Positions 8,521 through 17,031 are shown, numbered from the stretch's first letter. The stretch is 64,000 nt of DNA from Chloroflexota bacterium (GCA_028873965.1 JAPPMU010000041.1:51374-115373); one strand, 5' to 3'. Numbers and translations: made by a program. Notes: generated by a model not told the origin, from the letters alone.

Positions 8521-8630
8521 CGTCATTCCCGCGTGTCATCCCGTCATTCCCGCGTGTCATCCCGTCATTCCTGCGTGTCATCCCGTCATTCCTGCGTGTC
8601 ATCCCGTCATTCCTGCGAAAGCAGGAATCC
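8521..8630. repeat. 21-bp tandem repeat ending in a palindrome
   Basis: Four head-to-tail copies of CGTCATTCCTGCGTGTCATCC (first two with CCC in place of CCT) occupy 8521-8604, followed by a terminal unit that becomes the palindrome CATTCCTGCGAAAGCAGGAATCC. There are no variable spacers, so it is not CRISPR. It looks like slippage expansion of half of the common intergenic palindrome. Confidence 0.85.
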
Positions 8631-8664
8631 AGGTACTCCGATCGAACAGCGTGGTACTCGGCCG

Positions 8665-9423
8665 ATGACTCCTTACATCGGCATCACCGGCTTCTGCTCG
8701 CGCAGCGAGGTCGACGCGGTCCTCGCGGCCCTTCCGGCCAATCCCAACCGCCAGTTGATGTGCGGCGCCCTGCTCAGCAATGCCCTGCTGTCCGGCGAGC
8801 CCAGCGACGCCCCAAACCGCTGCCCGGCGCCGGATGCCATAGCCGGCATTTTCTCCGACGACCCCCGCTGTCTGAACCTCGTCCACTACCGCCCGCCCCC
8901 GGGCGCGAACCTGGCGGACGCTCTGGCCCGTGCCACCGAGGTCGGAGGCCCGCATTGCCACGGGGTCCAGATCAACGCCACCCGCGGCGCTCCGTGGCCT
9001 GACCTTGACGCCCTCGCGGCTTACCGCGAGTGCTGCCGTCCCTCCCGCATCGTGTTCCAGGCCGGACGCGAGGCGATGGAATCGGTCAACCACCGGCCCG
9101 ACGAACTGGCCCGGCGCTGCGCCACCTATTCCGGCCTGGTAACCGACGTGCTGGTTGACGCCTCCGAAGGTCTCGGGCTGTCGCTCGATGCCGCCCGCTC
9201 CGCCGACTACCTGGAAGCCCTTCGCGCCGCCGCCCCGGAGCTGGGACTGGTGGTCGCCGGCGGCCTCCACTCCGGCAACATCTCCGAACTCCTGTCGCCC
9301 CTGCTGCCCGAATGGTCCGGCGTCAGCATCGACGCCGAGGGCCGCCTCCGCGACGCCGACGACCACCTCAACACCTCCGCCGCCATCGCCTATCTGCAGG
9401 CGGCGTCGCAGTTGCTCGATTGA
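8665..9423 (+). CDS. Putative TIM-barrel protein (TrpF-like fold), function unknown
   Basis: The ORF track starts at 8533 inside the tandem repeat; I take ATG 8665 (MTPYIGITGFCSRSEVDAVL), giving 252 residues. The pattern of short strands ending in glycine or asparagine, with phosphate-site-like GLVVAGGLHSGN (about 193) and GVSIDAEGRLRD (about 217) near the C-terminus, resembles phosphoribosylanthranilate isomerase-type (beta/alpha)8 proteins. I do not see the full TrpF active site and there are no trp genes nearby, so no function is assigned. It ends 12 bases before the dual-OB gene. Confidence 0.55.
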   Translation: MTPYIGITGFCSRSEVDAVLAALPANPNRQLMCGALLSNALLSGEPSDAPNRCPAPDAIAGIFSDDPRCLNLVHYRPPPGANLADALARATEVGGPHCHGVQINATRGAPWPDLDALAAYRECCRPSRIVFQAGREAMESVNHRPDELARRCATYSGLVTDVLVDASEGLGLSLDAARSADYLEALRAAAPELGLVVAGGLHSGNISELLSPLLPEWSGVSIDAEGRLRDADDHLNTSAAIAYLQAASQLLD

Positions 9424-9435
9424 CCCGGAGTCGCC

Positions 9436-10119
9436 GTGGCCACGCTGACAGTGAAGCGTATCGTCTGCCTCGCCAATTCCCGTAAAATGGCGGGCCGCTG
9501 CGTTGCCGGCAAGGAAATTTCGGAGGACGGCCACCCGGGCAACTGGATCCGTCCGGTCAGCAACCGCGAAATCGAATCTATCTCGGAACGGGAAAGATGC
9601 TACGCCGACGGCAACGACCCGGAACTGCTGGACATAATCGAAGTGCCTCTCCTCAGCGCCAAACCCAAGGACTACCAACAGGAAAATTGGCTGCTGGACC
9701 CCTCCCGCCAATGGCGCAAGGTGGGCCGATTGTCCTGGGATGACCTTCCGAGTTTGGCTGACCCGGAAACCCCTTTGTGGACCAACGGATTCACCTCCCG
9801 CGGCGGTAAAAACGACCAGGTGCCGGTAGACGTCGCCGCCGGACACGACACCTCACTGCGGCTGATAAGAGTGGAAGATCTGACCGTCATAGTCTCGGAG
9901 CCGTCCCGCCCCAGCGCCAATTTCTCCATCCTCCGGGGTCGTTTCACCCACTGCAACGAAACCTACTGCTTTCGCATCACCGACCCGGTCAGCGAGAACG
10001 GATCGATCAACCTCCCCTACGCGGAATACCCGGTGGGCGAGCGCTACCTCACAGTCAGTCTCGGTGAGCCCTTCGAAGGCCACGCGTACAAGCTCATCGC
10101 CGCCATCATCAGGCCCTGA
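9436..10119 (+). CDS. Dual OB-fold domain (DuOB-like) protein
   Basis: GTG start at 9436 directly after the preceding stop. The 227-residue protein begins TVKRIVCLANSRKMAGRCVAGKEI and continues with GNWIRPVS, the recognisable N-terminal pattern of the dual-OB nucleic-acid-binding family; a second beta-rich half ends in LTVSLGEPFEGHAYKLIAAII. No catalytic motif is visible. It is followed at 14 bases by two DUF488 genes in the same direction, making a compact three-gene cassette. A role in nucleic-acid sensing or processing is family-based inference; the assignment rests on motif memory, not a search. Confidence 0.65.
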   Translation: MATLTVKRIVCLANSRKMAGRCVAGKEISEDGHPGNWIRPVSNREIESISERERCYADGNDPELLDIIEVPLLSAKPKDYQQENWLLDPSRQWRKVGRLSWDDLPSLADPETPLWTNGFTSRGGKNDQVPVDVAAGHDTSLRLIRVEDLTVIVSEPSRPSANFSILRGRFTHCNETYCFRITDPVSENGSINLPYAEYPVGERYLTVSLGEPFEGHAYKLIAAIIRP

Positions 10120-10133
10120 CGGAGGACCTCCGT

Positions 10134-10769
10134 TTGAACCAGACTAAGCCAATGGTGCTCACCGTCGGACACTCCAACCACCCGCCGGAGGCATTCATCA
10201 ATTTGCTGGTCCGACACGGCGTCGACGAGATCATAGACGTCCGGTCCGCACCATACAGCCGCTACGCGTCCCAGTTCAATCATGAGGGTATCCAGCGGAT
10301 GCTCGACGATATTGGCATCGGTTACGCGTACCTAGGCGGCGAGCTGGGCGGCCGCCCCGCTGATCGTTCGTGCTACGACGCGGATGGCCGCGTTCGATAT
10401 GATCGGGTCGCAGCAATCGATTCATTCGACGACGCATTGCGCCGAGTTACCCGGGTGGCGGATGAAAACCGCGTCGCTCTCCTGTGCACCGAAAAGGAAC
10501 CGCTGGAATGCCACCGCACCTTGCTGGTGGCGCGAGCCTTGGCTGAACGTGGCGTCGATGTCGCCCACATTCAGGGCGATGGTTCCCTGGAGGACCACGA
10601 TGACGCCATGAGCCGTCTGCTCGACCTGCACAAGCTGCCCCCGCACGGCGACATGTTCCGCACCCGAGCCGATGTCATCGCCGAAGCCCTTGACCGGCAA
10701 GCCCGCAAATTCGCCTATGTTGAGACCAACCTGCCTCCTGTGATTGACGGATGGGAGTCCGCTCCGTGA
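10134..10769 (+). CDS. DUF488 family protein (first copy)
   Basis: TTG start at 10134 with GGAGG 8 bases upstream; ATG 10152 is an alternative. The 211-residue product opens with the DUF488 signature LTVGHSNHPPEAFINLLVRHGVDEIIDVRS and carries the conserved Cys-His motif LLCTEKEPLECHRTLL (about 116-131). DUF488 proteins have an unknown biochemical role; the invariant CxE...CHR motif suggests a metal- or thiol-based active site. Its stop overlaps the GTG start of the second DUF488 gene. Confidence 0.88.
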   Translation: MNQTKPMVLTVGHSNHPPEAFINLLVRHGVDEIIDVRSAPYSRYASQFNHEGIQRMLDDIGIGYAYLGGELGGRPADRSCYDADGRVRYDRVAAIDSFDDALRRVTRVADENRVALLCTEKEPLECHRTLLVARALAERGVDVAHIQGDGSLEDHDDAMSRLLDLHKLPPHGDMFRTRADVIAEALDRQARKFAYVETNLPPVIDGWESAP

Positions 10770-11203
10770 AGCTCTACACCATCGGTTTCACCCGCAAATC
10801 CGCGGCCGAATTCTTCGGCTTGCTCCGCGAGTCTGGTGCCAAACGGGTTGTCGACGTGCGTCTGCGCAACACCTCTGGGTTGGCCGGGTTCTCGAAAAAG
10901 AGCGACCTGCCGTGGTTCCTGCGCGAACTCTGCGGCATGGACTACGTGCACCTGCCCCGCCTGTCTCCCACCGACGCGCTGCTGGACGGCTACCGGAAAC
11001 GCGACATAACGTGGGATGAATACGTGCCGCAATTCCACTCCATAATCGAACGCCGGCTCATCCGGGCCGCCATCCCGCAGGATATAATCGCCGACAGTTG
11101 CCTGCTGTGCAGCGAGGACCGGCCCGAAAGGTGCCACCGCCGGCTCATCGCCGAGCACTTGCAGCAGCATTGGGGCAATGTAGAAATAATCCATCTGGTC
11201 TGA
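10766..11203 (+). CDS. DUF488 family protein (second copy)
   Basis: I prefer GTG 10766, which overlaps the upstream TGA (GTGA) and starts the conserved core KLYTIGFTRKSAAEFFGLL; the track ATG at 10751 adds five residues. The 145-residue protein has the same CxE...CHR signature (LLCSEDRPERCHRRLIAEHL, about 112-131) but is otherwise divergent from the first copy and shorter, matching the short DUF488 subfamily. Two non-identical DUF488 proteins in one operon suggests they act together or in a heteromer. Confidence 0.88.
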   Translation: MKLYTIGFTRKSAAEFFGLLRESGAKRVVDVRLRNTSGLAGFSKKSDLPWFLRELCGMDYVHLPRLSPTDALLDGYRKRDITWDEYVPQFHSIIERRLIRAAIPQDIIADSCLLCSEDRPERCHRRLIAEHLQQHWGNVEIIHLV

Positions 11204-11210
11204 ATGAAAT

Positions 11211-11237
11211 TATCCTGTTTATCCTGTCCATCCCTGT
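11211..11237 (+). repeat. Dispersed repeat (ATCCTGTTTATCCTGTCCAT type)
   Basis: A second close copy of the short sequence seen at 6757-6780, again placed just upstream of a ribosome-binding site (of the phosphotriesterase-like gene). Confidence 0.65.
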
Positions 11238-11268
11238 AAGGACTCGTCTTTCGCCGGAGGGAACCGCA

Positions 11269-12219
11269 ATGTCGCAGGTCAACACCGTCCTCGGTCCCAT
11301 CGACTCCTCCGAGATGGGTTTCACCCTCAGCCACGAGCACATCACCCTGGGCGCGGCCGGCGCCGCCGCCACCTACCCCGGCTTCCAGGACCGCCAGGCC
11401 ATCGCCGACGCGGCCACCGCGGCCCTTGCCGAAGCCTACCAGGGCGGGGTTCGCACCATCATCGACGTCACCACCTTCGACCTCGGCCGCGACGTGGCCA
11501 TGATGCAGGAGGTCAGCCGCCGTTCCGGTGTCCACGCCATACCCTGCACCGGGAATCACCTGGCCGTGCCCCGTATCTTCTGGGGCGCGCCCGTCGACCG
11601 CGTCGCCGCCCTGTTCATCAAGGAGATTGAGGAGGGCATCGAGGACAGCGGCGTCAGGGCCGGCATCATCAAGGTGGCCAGCGACCGGGGCGGGATCACC
11701 GAAAACGAGGAGATCGTCCTGCGCGCCGCCGCCCGCGCCTGCAACGCCACCGGCACCCGCATCAGCACCCACACCTGGTCCCCCGACCGCGTCGGCGAGG
11801 AGCAGGTTCGCATTCTCAAGGAGGAGGGCGTGGACCTCAACCGGGTCTACATCGGCCACAGCAACGACGACACCGACGTCGGCTACCTTATCGGCCTTCT
11901 GGAAGAGGGCGTATGGCTCGGTCTCGACCGTTATCCCGGCGGCCGCACACCGGAAACTCCCAGGTGGGAGACGCGCACCGAGGTCGTGAAGCAACTCATC
12001 GACGCCGGCTGGGCCCATCGACTGATGCTGTCCCACGACCATTCCACCCCCGTGGTCCAGCCCTCCGAGGAACTCCGCCGCGAGCGCGAAGAATTCAACC
12101 CGGACGGTTACCTCTTTATCACCCGCAACGTCCTGCCCCGCCTCATCGAGTTAGGCGCCACCGACGCCGACGTGCAGGCCATGATGATCGATAACCCCCG
12201 CCGTTTCTTTGAAGACTGA
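11269..12219 (+). CDS. Phosphotriesterase family metal-dependent hydrolase
   Basis: ATG 11269 has GGAGG 8 bases upstream and starts MSQVNTVLGPID; the longer track ORF is unsupported. The 316-residue protein has the complete binuclear amidohydrolase set of the PTE family: HEH at 22-24, a likely carbamylated Lys in GIIKVASD (K135), His in STHTW (168), His in IGHSND (197) and Asp in LSHDHS (257). Members hydrolyse phosphotriesters, lactones or related esters; lactonase activity is common in environmental homologues. It precedes an LLM enzyme by 26 bases. Confidence 0.88.
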   Translation: MSQVNTVLGPIDSSEMGFTLSHEHITLGAAGAAATYPGFQDRQAIADAATAALAEAYQGGVRTIIDVTTFDLGRDVAMMQEVSRRSGVHAIPCTGNHLAVPRIFWGAPVDRVAALFIKEIEEGIEDSGVRAGIIKVASDRGGITENEEIVLRAAARACNATGTRISTHTWSPDRVGEEQVRILKEEGVDLNRVYIGHSNDDTDVGYLIGLLEEGVWLGLDRYPGGRTPETPRWETRTEVVKQLIDAGWAHRLMLSHDHSTPVVQPSEELRREREEFNPDGYLFITRNVLPRLIELGATDADVQAMMIDNPRRFFED

Positions 12220-12245
12220 CCCCCACGCCATTTGCGAGGCCGGCC

Positions 12246-13127
12246 ATGAACATCGGTTTTTCCCTCTCCAACAACCAGGGTCTCACCAACGTCCAGGACG
12301 TGGTGAGCGTGGCGGCCCGCGCCGAGGAGCTCGGGTTCGACTCGGTCTGGGCCAGTGACCACGTGTTCAACGTCAGCTACGTGTACGAGCGTCTGGGCAA
12401 CCGTCCGTATTACGACCCGCTGACCATCCTGACCTTCGCCGCCGCCCAGACCCAACGGGTCATCCTGGGCACCAGCGTGCTGGTCCTGCCCTACCACAAT
12501 CCCATGCGGTTGGCGAAGCAGGCGGCCACCCTGGATCAATTGTCCGGCGGCCGCGTCGCCCTGGGCGTCGGCGTGGGCGTGATCGACACCGAGATCGAAG
12601 CCATGGGTGTGCCGTTCGCAGAGCGCGGGCCCTACACCGACGAATCCATTGCGATTATGAAGACCCTGTGGTGCGATGACGAGCCGCGCCACGAAGGCCG
12701 GTTCTTCCAGTTCGCGGACATGGCCTTCTCGCCGCGCCCGGTTCGCCCCGAAGGCATTCCGCTGATCATCGGCGGTACATCCCGCGCCGCCATCCGTCGC
12801 GCGGCCCGCCACGGCGACGGATGGCATCCCACGGCCATGCCGCCGGAGGATCTCGCCCAGGGCATCCGTTACCTGCACGAGCGGGCCGAACGCGCTGATC
12901 GCGATCCGGCATCCATCCCCGTGTCAGTCAGCGTCCCGCTTCAGGGAGGCCGGCCTGGGCGTTTCGCCCTCGGCACGGAGCCCGCCGAGATGCGCGCCAA
13001 CGCCCAGGCTTTCGCCGACATCGGTGTCTCTCGCATCGTGGTATCACCCTACTCCGGCGACCCCGCCGTGGTGTTCCCCGCCATGGAAACCGTGGCCGCC
13101 GAGGTCATGCCGGCGGTAGCCGAGTAA
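12246..13127 (+). CDS. LLM class flavin/F420-dependent oxidoreductase
   Basis: The 293-residue product shows the F420-type luciferase-like pattern: MNIGFSLSNNQGL, AEELGFDSVWASDHVF, LGTSVLVLPYHNPMRLAKQ, LDQLSGGRVALGVGVG and a C-terminal GDGWHPTAMPPEDL. Length fits the short F420-dependent subgroup. With the preceding PTE-like hydrolase and following peptidase it forms part of a same-strand catabolic run; the substrate is unknown. This is the third LLM enzyme within 10 kb. Confidence 0.88.
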   Translation: MNIGFSLSNNQGLTNVQDVVSVAARAEELGFDSVWASDHVFNVSYVYERLGNRPYYDPLTILTFAAAQTQRVILGTSVLVLPYHNPMRLAKQAATLDQLSGGRVALGVGVGVIDTEIEAMGVPFAERGPYTDESIAIMKTLWCDDEPRHEGRFFQFADMAFSPRPVRPEGIPLIIGGTSRAAIRRAARHGDGWHPTAMPPEDLAQGIRYLHERAERADRDPASIPVSVSVPLQGGRPGRFALGTEPAEMRANAQAFADIGVSRIVVSPYSGDPAVVFPAMETVAAEVMPAVAE

Positions 13128-13139
13128 AGCGTCTGAAAA

Positions 13140-13182
13140 AACTCCCTCTCCCCTGGTGGGAGAGGGCTGGGGTGAGGGGGCG
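13140..13182. repeat. Short G/C-rich palindromic intergenic repeat
   Basis: CCCTCTCCCCTGGTGGGAGAGGG forms a hairpin, followed by CTGGGGTGAGGGGG, a widespread bacterial intergenic repeat type. It lies between the LLM gene and the peptidase and could act as a weak terminator or mRNA stabiliser. Confidence 0.6.
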
Positions 13183-13209
13183 TTCCCCTTCGCCATTGGA
13201 GTTTCCCTC

Positions 13210-15150
13210 GTGACCACCGCCAACCCAACCATCGCTCCGTACGGTTCCTGGCGCTCGCCCATCACCGCCGACGCCATCGTCGCCGAGTCCATCGGCATCA
13301 GCAGCGTGTCCATCGACGGCGACGCCATCCTCTGGACGGAATCCCGCCCGTCCGAGGGCGGACGTTACGTCATCGTCCGCATGGGTCCCGACGGGTCGGT
13401 CTCCGACGTCAACCCCGCGCCGTTCAACGCGCGCACCCGCGTCCACGAATACGGCGGCGCCGCCTGGATTGCTGACGCCGGCACGGTCTGGTTTTCCAAC
13501 TTCGACGACCAGCGCATGTATCGCATCGACCCGGGAGGCGCGCCGGAACTCATCACACCGGACGCCCCGCTGCGCTACGCCGACGCCGTGCTGGATCACG
13601 CCCGCAACCGGCTCATCTGCGTGCGGGAAGATCATTCCGACCCCGACAACGTCATCAACGCCATCGCGGCCGTTCCCGCCGACGGCTCCGGAGAGCAGAC
13701 CGTCCTGTTCGCCGGCTGGGATTTCGTTTCGTCACCTCGGTTGAGCCCTGACGGCTCCACCCTGGCTTGGATGTCCTGGAACCATCCCAACATGCCCTGG
13801 GACGGGACGCATCTGTGGACCGCCCCCGTGCTCGACGACGGTGCTTTGGGCGAGGCCACGCTGGTCGCCGGCGGTGAGACAATCTCGGTGTGCCAACCCG
13901 AATGGTCTCCCGACGGCGTCCTGCATTTCGTGGCCGATCAATCGGGCTGGTGGAACCTGTACCGCCTCGGCGGCAACGGCCCGGAGCCCATCTTCCCCGA
14001 CGACGCAGAATACGGCCGTCCCCAGTGGACTTTCGGCGCCCGCGCTTATGGTTTCGCCGGGAACGGCAATATCGTTTGCGCCGTCAACCGTCGCGGGTCC
14101 TGGTCTCTCAACGTTGTGAACCCGAACACGCGGGTGAGCTTCCCGGTTAACGTTCCGGCCGGTGAGATGGGCCGGGGCGATCTGGCCGTTTCCGGCATAA
14201 CCGCCGCCGTGATCGCTGGCGACTCCCGCCGTCCCATGTCCCTGATGCGGGTCAACCTCCGGACCGGCGATTGGGATACGGTGCGTCAGTCGGCAGCCGT
14301 CGACGTCCCAGCCAACTACATCTCACCTGCCCAGACCATCGAGTTCCCGTCCACTGACGGCCGGCCGGCATACGCCTTGTACTACGCTCCTCGCAATCCC
14401 GAGCACGCCGCGCCCGAAGGGACGCTACCGCCGCTGTTGACTCTGAGCCACGGCGGACCGACCGGAGCCGCTTCGGGGGCATTGGATCTGTCCATCCAGT
14501 ATTGGACCACCCGCGGGTTCGCCGTTGTCAACGTCGATTACGGCGGCAGCGTCGGATACGGTCGGGCCTACCGTCAGTTGCTTAACGGCAACTGGGGCAT
14601 CGTGGACGTGGACGATTGCGCCAACGCCGCCCTGCACCTCGTGCACCAGCATCTCGCCGACGGGGATCGGCTGGCAATCCGGGGCGGCAGCGCCGGCGGC
14701 TACACGACCCTCGCGGCGCTGACTTTCCGCAACGTGTTCGCCGCCGGCGCCAGCTACTACGGCGTCTCGGACCTCACCGCCCTGGCTGAGGATACCCATA
14801 AGTTCGAGTCGCGTTACCTGGACCGGTTGGTCGCGCCCTATCCCCAGGGCGCGGAAACCTATCGTAGCCGCTCACCCATCGCCTATACCGAAGGATTGTC
14901 CTGCCCGATCATACTTTTCCAGGGTCTGGAGGACCGCATCGTCCCACCCAACCAGGCCGAGATGATGTACGAAGCGGTGCGCTCCAAGGGTATCCCCTGC
15001 GCCTATCTCCCCTTCGAGGGCGAGCAGCACGGCTTCCGCCGCGCCGAGAACATCAAGCGCGCCCTCGAGGCCGAGCTGTACTTCTACTCCCGGGTCTTCG
15101 GGTTCGACCTGCCCGACCCGGTGGAACCGCCTCGGGTCGAAAACCTGTAG
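13210..15150 (+). CDS. S9 family prolyl oligopeptidase-like peptidase
   Basis: The track start at 13156 lies inside the intergenic repeat; GTG 13210 with GGAG upstream gives a 646-residue protein. An N-terminal beta-propeller region (repeated SPDG and W-containing blades, about 1-390) precedes an alpha/beta-hydrolase domain. The catalytic triad is visible: Ser in GGSAGGY (about 494), Asp in GLEDRIVPP (about 577) and His in EQHGFRR (about 605). These enzymes cut short peptides, often after proline or acylated residues. There is no signal peptide, so a cytoplasmic location is likely. Confidence 0.9.
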   Translation: MTTANPTIAPYGSWRSPITADAIVAESIGISSVSIDGDAILWTESRPSEGGRYVIVRMGPDGSVSDVNPAPFNARTRVHEYGGAAWIADAGTVWFSNFDDQRMYRIDPGGAPELITPDAPLRYADAVLDHARNRLICVREDHSDPDNVINAIAAVPADGSGEQTVLFAGWDFVSSPRLSPDGSTLAWMSWNHPNMPWDGTHLWTAPVLDDGALGEATLVAGGETISVCQPEWSPDGVLHFVADQSGWWNLYRLGGNGPEPIFPDDAEYGRPQWTFGARAYGFAGNGNIVCAVNRRGSWSLNVVNPNTRVSFPVNVPAGEMGRGDLAVSGITAAVIAGDSRRPMSLMRVNLRTGDWDTVRQSAAVDVPANYISPAQTIEFPSTDGRPAYALYYAPRNPEHAAPEGTLPPLLTLSHGGPTGAASGALDLSIQYWTTRGFAVVNVDYGGSVGYGRAYRQLLNGNWGIVDVDDCANAALHLVHQHLADGDRLAIRGGSAGGYTTLAALTFRNVFAAGASYYGVSDLTALAEDTHKFESRYLDRLVAPYPQGAETYRSRSPIAYTEGLSCPIILFQGLEDRIVPPNQAEMMYEAVRSKGIPCAYLPFEGEQHGFRRAENIKRALEAELYFYSRVFGFDLPDPVEPPRVENL

Positions 15151-15158
15151 CCCCAGGG

Positions 15159-16343
15159 TCAGTAAGCCGCCCGCAACACTTCCATAATCGGCCCGGCGTC
15201 CACGATCGTTTTGGGGTTCGTGCTCAGGCTGCGGTCCTGCAGCGTCGCCGTGGCAATGTACTCCAGGCCGTCTTCCGGCACGCCCACTTCCCGCAGGGTA
15301 CGGGGCAGCTCCAGCTCACGGCACAACTCGTCAACCGCGTCGGCCGCGGCCAGTCCGGCCTCCTCGTCGGTCATGGTGGAACTGGCCACGCCGATGGCCT
15401 CGGCGATGAGGCGTTGCCGGTCGGCGCAGGCGTCCAGGTTGTAGCGCATGCTGTGCGGCAGAAGTATGGCGTTAGCCTCGCCGTGCGGCACGTCGTACAG
15501 CCCGCCCACGTGGTGGCAGGTTGCGGTGTTCAGCCCCAGACCGCCGAATGACCCCAGCGAAGCCATGGCGCACGCGGTCTTGGTGGCCAGTAGCGTGTCG
15601 ATATCCCTGTCCTTGCAACGGGGCAGGTTCTCAAACAGCAGCCGTATGGCGTGCAGAGCCATCCCGTCGCCGATGGGGTTGTGCCCGGTGGAATACACGG
15701 TTTCGATGGCGATCCGCAGCTGACCGATGGCTGTCGACACCAGGATCCGTAGGGGGGTGGTCGCCAACGCCTGTCCGTCGATGACCACCGTGCGATGGGT
15801 CACGCCGTCCCCGGCGATACTGAGCTTGCGACCCTGCCTGAGGTCAGTGACGCCACCGCCGCCACGGCTGAACTCGGCGCAACCCATGGTGGTGGGCACG
15901 CTGACGATGGGCACCTTGGGCGACGGCGTGGGCGGCACGGTGATCTTGTCGGGCGGCTCAAAGATGATGGCGTAGTCCCGAATATCGCCGCCCTCGCCGA
16001 GCAGTACGGCAATGGCCTTGGTCGTGTCGTGTGTGCTGCCACCGCCCACACTGATGAAGATGTCCGGCTGCGTTTCCTGGGCCATCGCCGCCCCGGCCTC
16101 CACGGTCTCCACCGGAGAATGCGGCGCAACTCCCGAGTACGTCCCAACGTATCGTGAGCCCAGCGCCTCTTGAACGCGCGGCACCACGTCGCACGCGCTG
16201 AGAATGGTGGGTCCGCAGGTGATCATCGCGCGGCTGGCGCCCAGGCCATCCACAACCGCCGGCAGGTCGTCTATAGCGGTCTCTCGACAGATGACGTCCT
16301 GGTGCAGCGGATCGTATCGGTACTTCAACGTGCTCGTGGACAT
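15159..16343 (-). CDS. Iron-containing alcohol dehydrogenase / maleylacetate reductase-like
   Basis: The 394-residue protein belongs to the group III iron alcohol dehydrogenases. Visible features are the NAD(P) site GGGSTHDTTKAIAVLL (about 98-113), PTTMGCAEFS (about 150) and the metal-binding His region CHHVGGLYDVPHGEANAILLPH. Maleylacetate reductase and generic alcohol dehydrogenase are both possible. It is convergent with the S9 peptidase, whose stop is 8 bases away, and lies divergent from nothing obvious; the vapBC genes follow it on the same strand. Confidence 0.85.
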   Translation of the reverse strand: MSTSTLKYRYDPLHQDVICRETAIDDLPAVVDGLGASRAMITCGPTILSACDVVPRVQEALGSRYVGTYSGVAPHSPVETVEAGAAMAQETQPDIFISVGGGSTHDTTKAIAVLLGEGGDIRDYAIIFEPPDKITVPPTPSPKVPIVSVPTTMGCAEFSRGGGGVTDLRQGRKLSIAGDGVTHRTVVIDGQALATTPLRILVSTAIGQLRIAIETVYSTGHNPIGDGMALHAIRLLFENLPRCKDRDIDTLLATKTACAMASLGSFGGLGLNTATCHHVGGLYDVPHGEANAILLPHSMRYNLDACADRQRLIAEAIGVASSTMTDEEAGLAAADAVDELCRELELPRTLREVGVPEDGLEYIATATLQDRSLSTNPKTIVDAGPIMEVLRAAY

Positions 16344-16395
16344 AATTGGATCTCCAGTGTGCAGGGCGGCTAAGGTGGATTGTCGTCAGAAAAAT

Positions 16396-16824
16396 CTAAA
16401 TCACCGCCAGGTGGCTTTCATTCGCTCCATGAACGGCGTCCAGAGGAATGCGTCTGTCCAGAGTTACTAGCCGGGCGTCGTGGGCCACGGCCAAGGCCAG
16501 CAGATAAACGTCCGCTATCTGGCGATGCCCGTGGATCCTCCGGACATCTACCCGCGTTTCGTCAAGCAGGCTGATGTCGTCGGGGATGAACCGGTGGAAT
16601 TCTACGGACGTGGCAGATCGCAGCTGTTCCGCAGCAGCGGACGGGCTTATCGGGCGAGGATATCGCGGCTGGGACAATACGCGAACACAACCGTTCTGCG
16701 TCAGTGGACAGGATGCCCACCCCTCTTCTGCATTGGCCGCGAACCAAACCGATACCACATGATGAGCATCGTGGTTTCGGTCAAATAACGAAACCAGAAA
16801 GCTTACGTCGTACAGAGACCTCAT
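16396..16824 (-). CDS. vapC: PIN-domain toxin (VapC family)
   Basis: The 142-residue product has PIN-domain hallmarks: an early Asp in LYDVSFLVSLFD (residue 6), CPLTQNGCVRVLS, and QIADVYLLALAVAHDARLVTLDRR, giving the acidic metal-binding residues. VapC toxins are Mg-dependent RNases that cut tRNA or rRNA and are neutralised by VapB. The gene starts 3 bases after the antitoxin gene, standard for vapBC. In the second acidic motif an Asn replaces the usual Glu, as in the TQNG subgroup. Confidence 0.85.
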   Translation of the reverse strand: MRSLYDVSFLVSLFDRNHDAHHVVSVWFAANAEEGWASCPLTQNGCVRVLSQPRYPRPISPSAAAEQLRSATSVEFHRFIPDDISLLDETRVDVRRIHGHRQIADVYLLALAVAHDARLVTLDRRIPLDAVHGANESHLAVI

Positions 16825-16827
16825 TTT

Positions 16828-17031
16828 TCAGATGCCCAATTCGTCGCGCCATTCGTTCACCATCTCAGTGGTGACCACGTAGTCACTGATAGGTAGGGGC
16901 CGAATACCGTATTTCTCCAGGTCCACTGCTTCGACCAGACTGACCTCCACCTCTACGGCTTGGCCTTCCGGCAGGCCGAGAGGTTCGTTAAATTCGATGG
17001 TACGTCCTTTGACTGTGCCTCTTCGTTTCAT
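16828..17031 (-). CDS. vapB: VapB-type antitoxin
   Basis: The 67-residue product has an N-terminal beta-strand MKRRGTVKGRTIEFNEPLGLPEGQ followed by VEVEVS, resembling AbrB/AF2212-like antitoxins, then an acidic C-terminal segment ending EMVNEWRDELGI suited to wrap the toxin. Its ATG overlaps the TGA of the helicase gene (ATGA), so helicase, antitoxin and toxin are translationally coupled on the minus strand. Confidence 0.75.
   Translation of the reverse strand: MKRRGTVKGRTIEFNEPLGLPEGQAVEVEVSLVEAVDLEKYGIRPLPISDYVVTTEMVNEWRDELGI

Noticed and set aside
8521-8630. CRISPR-like direct repeats
   Set aside because: Units are contiguous 21-bp tandem copies with no unique spacers and no cas genes in the window.
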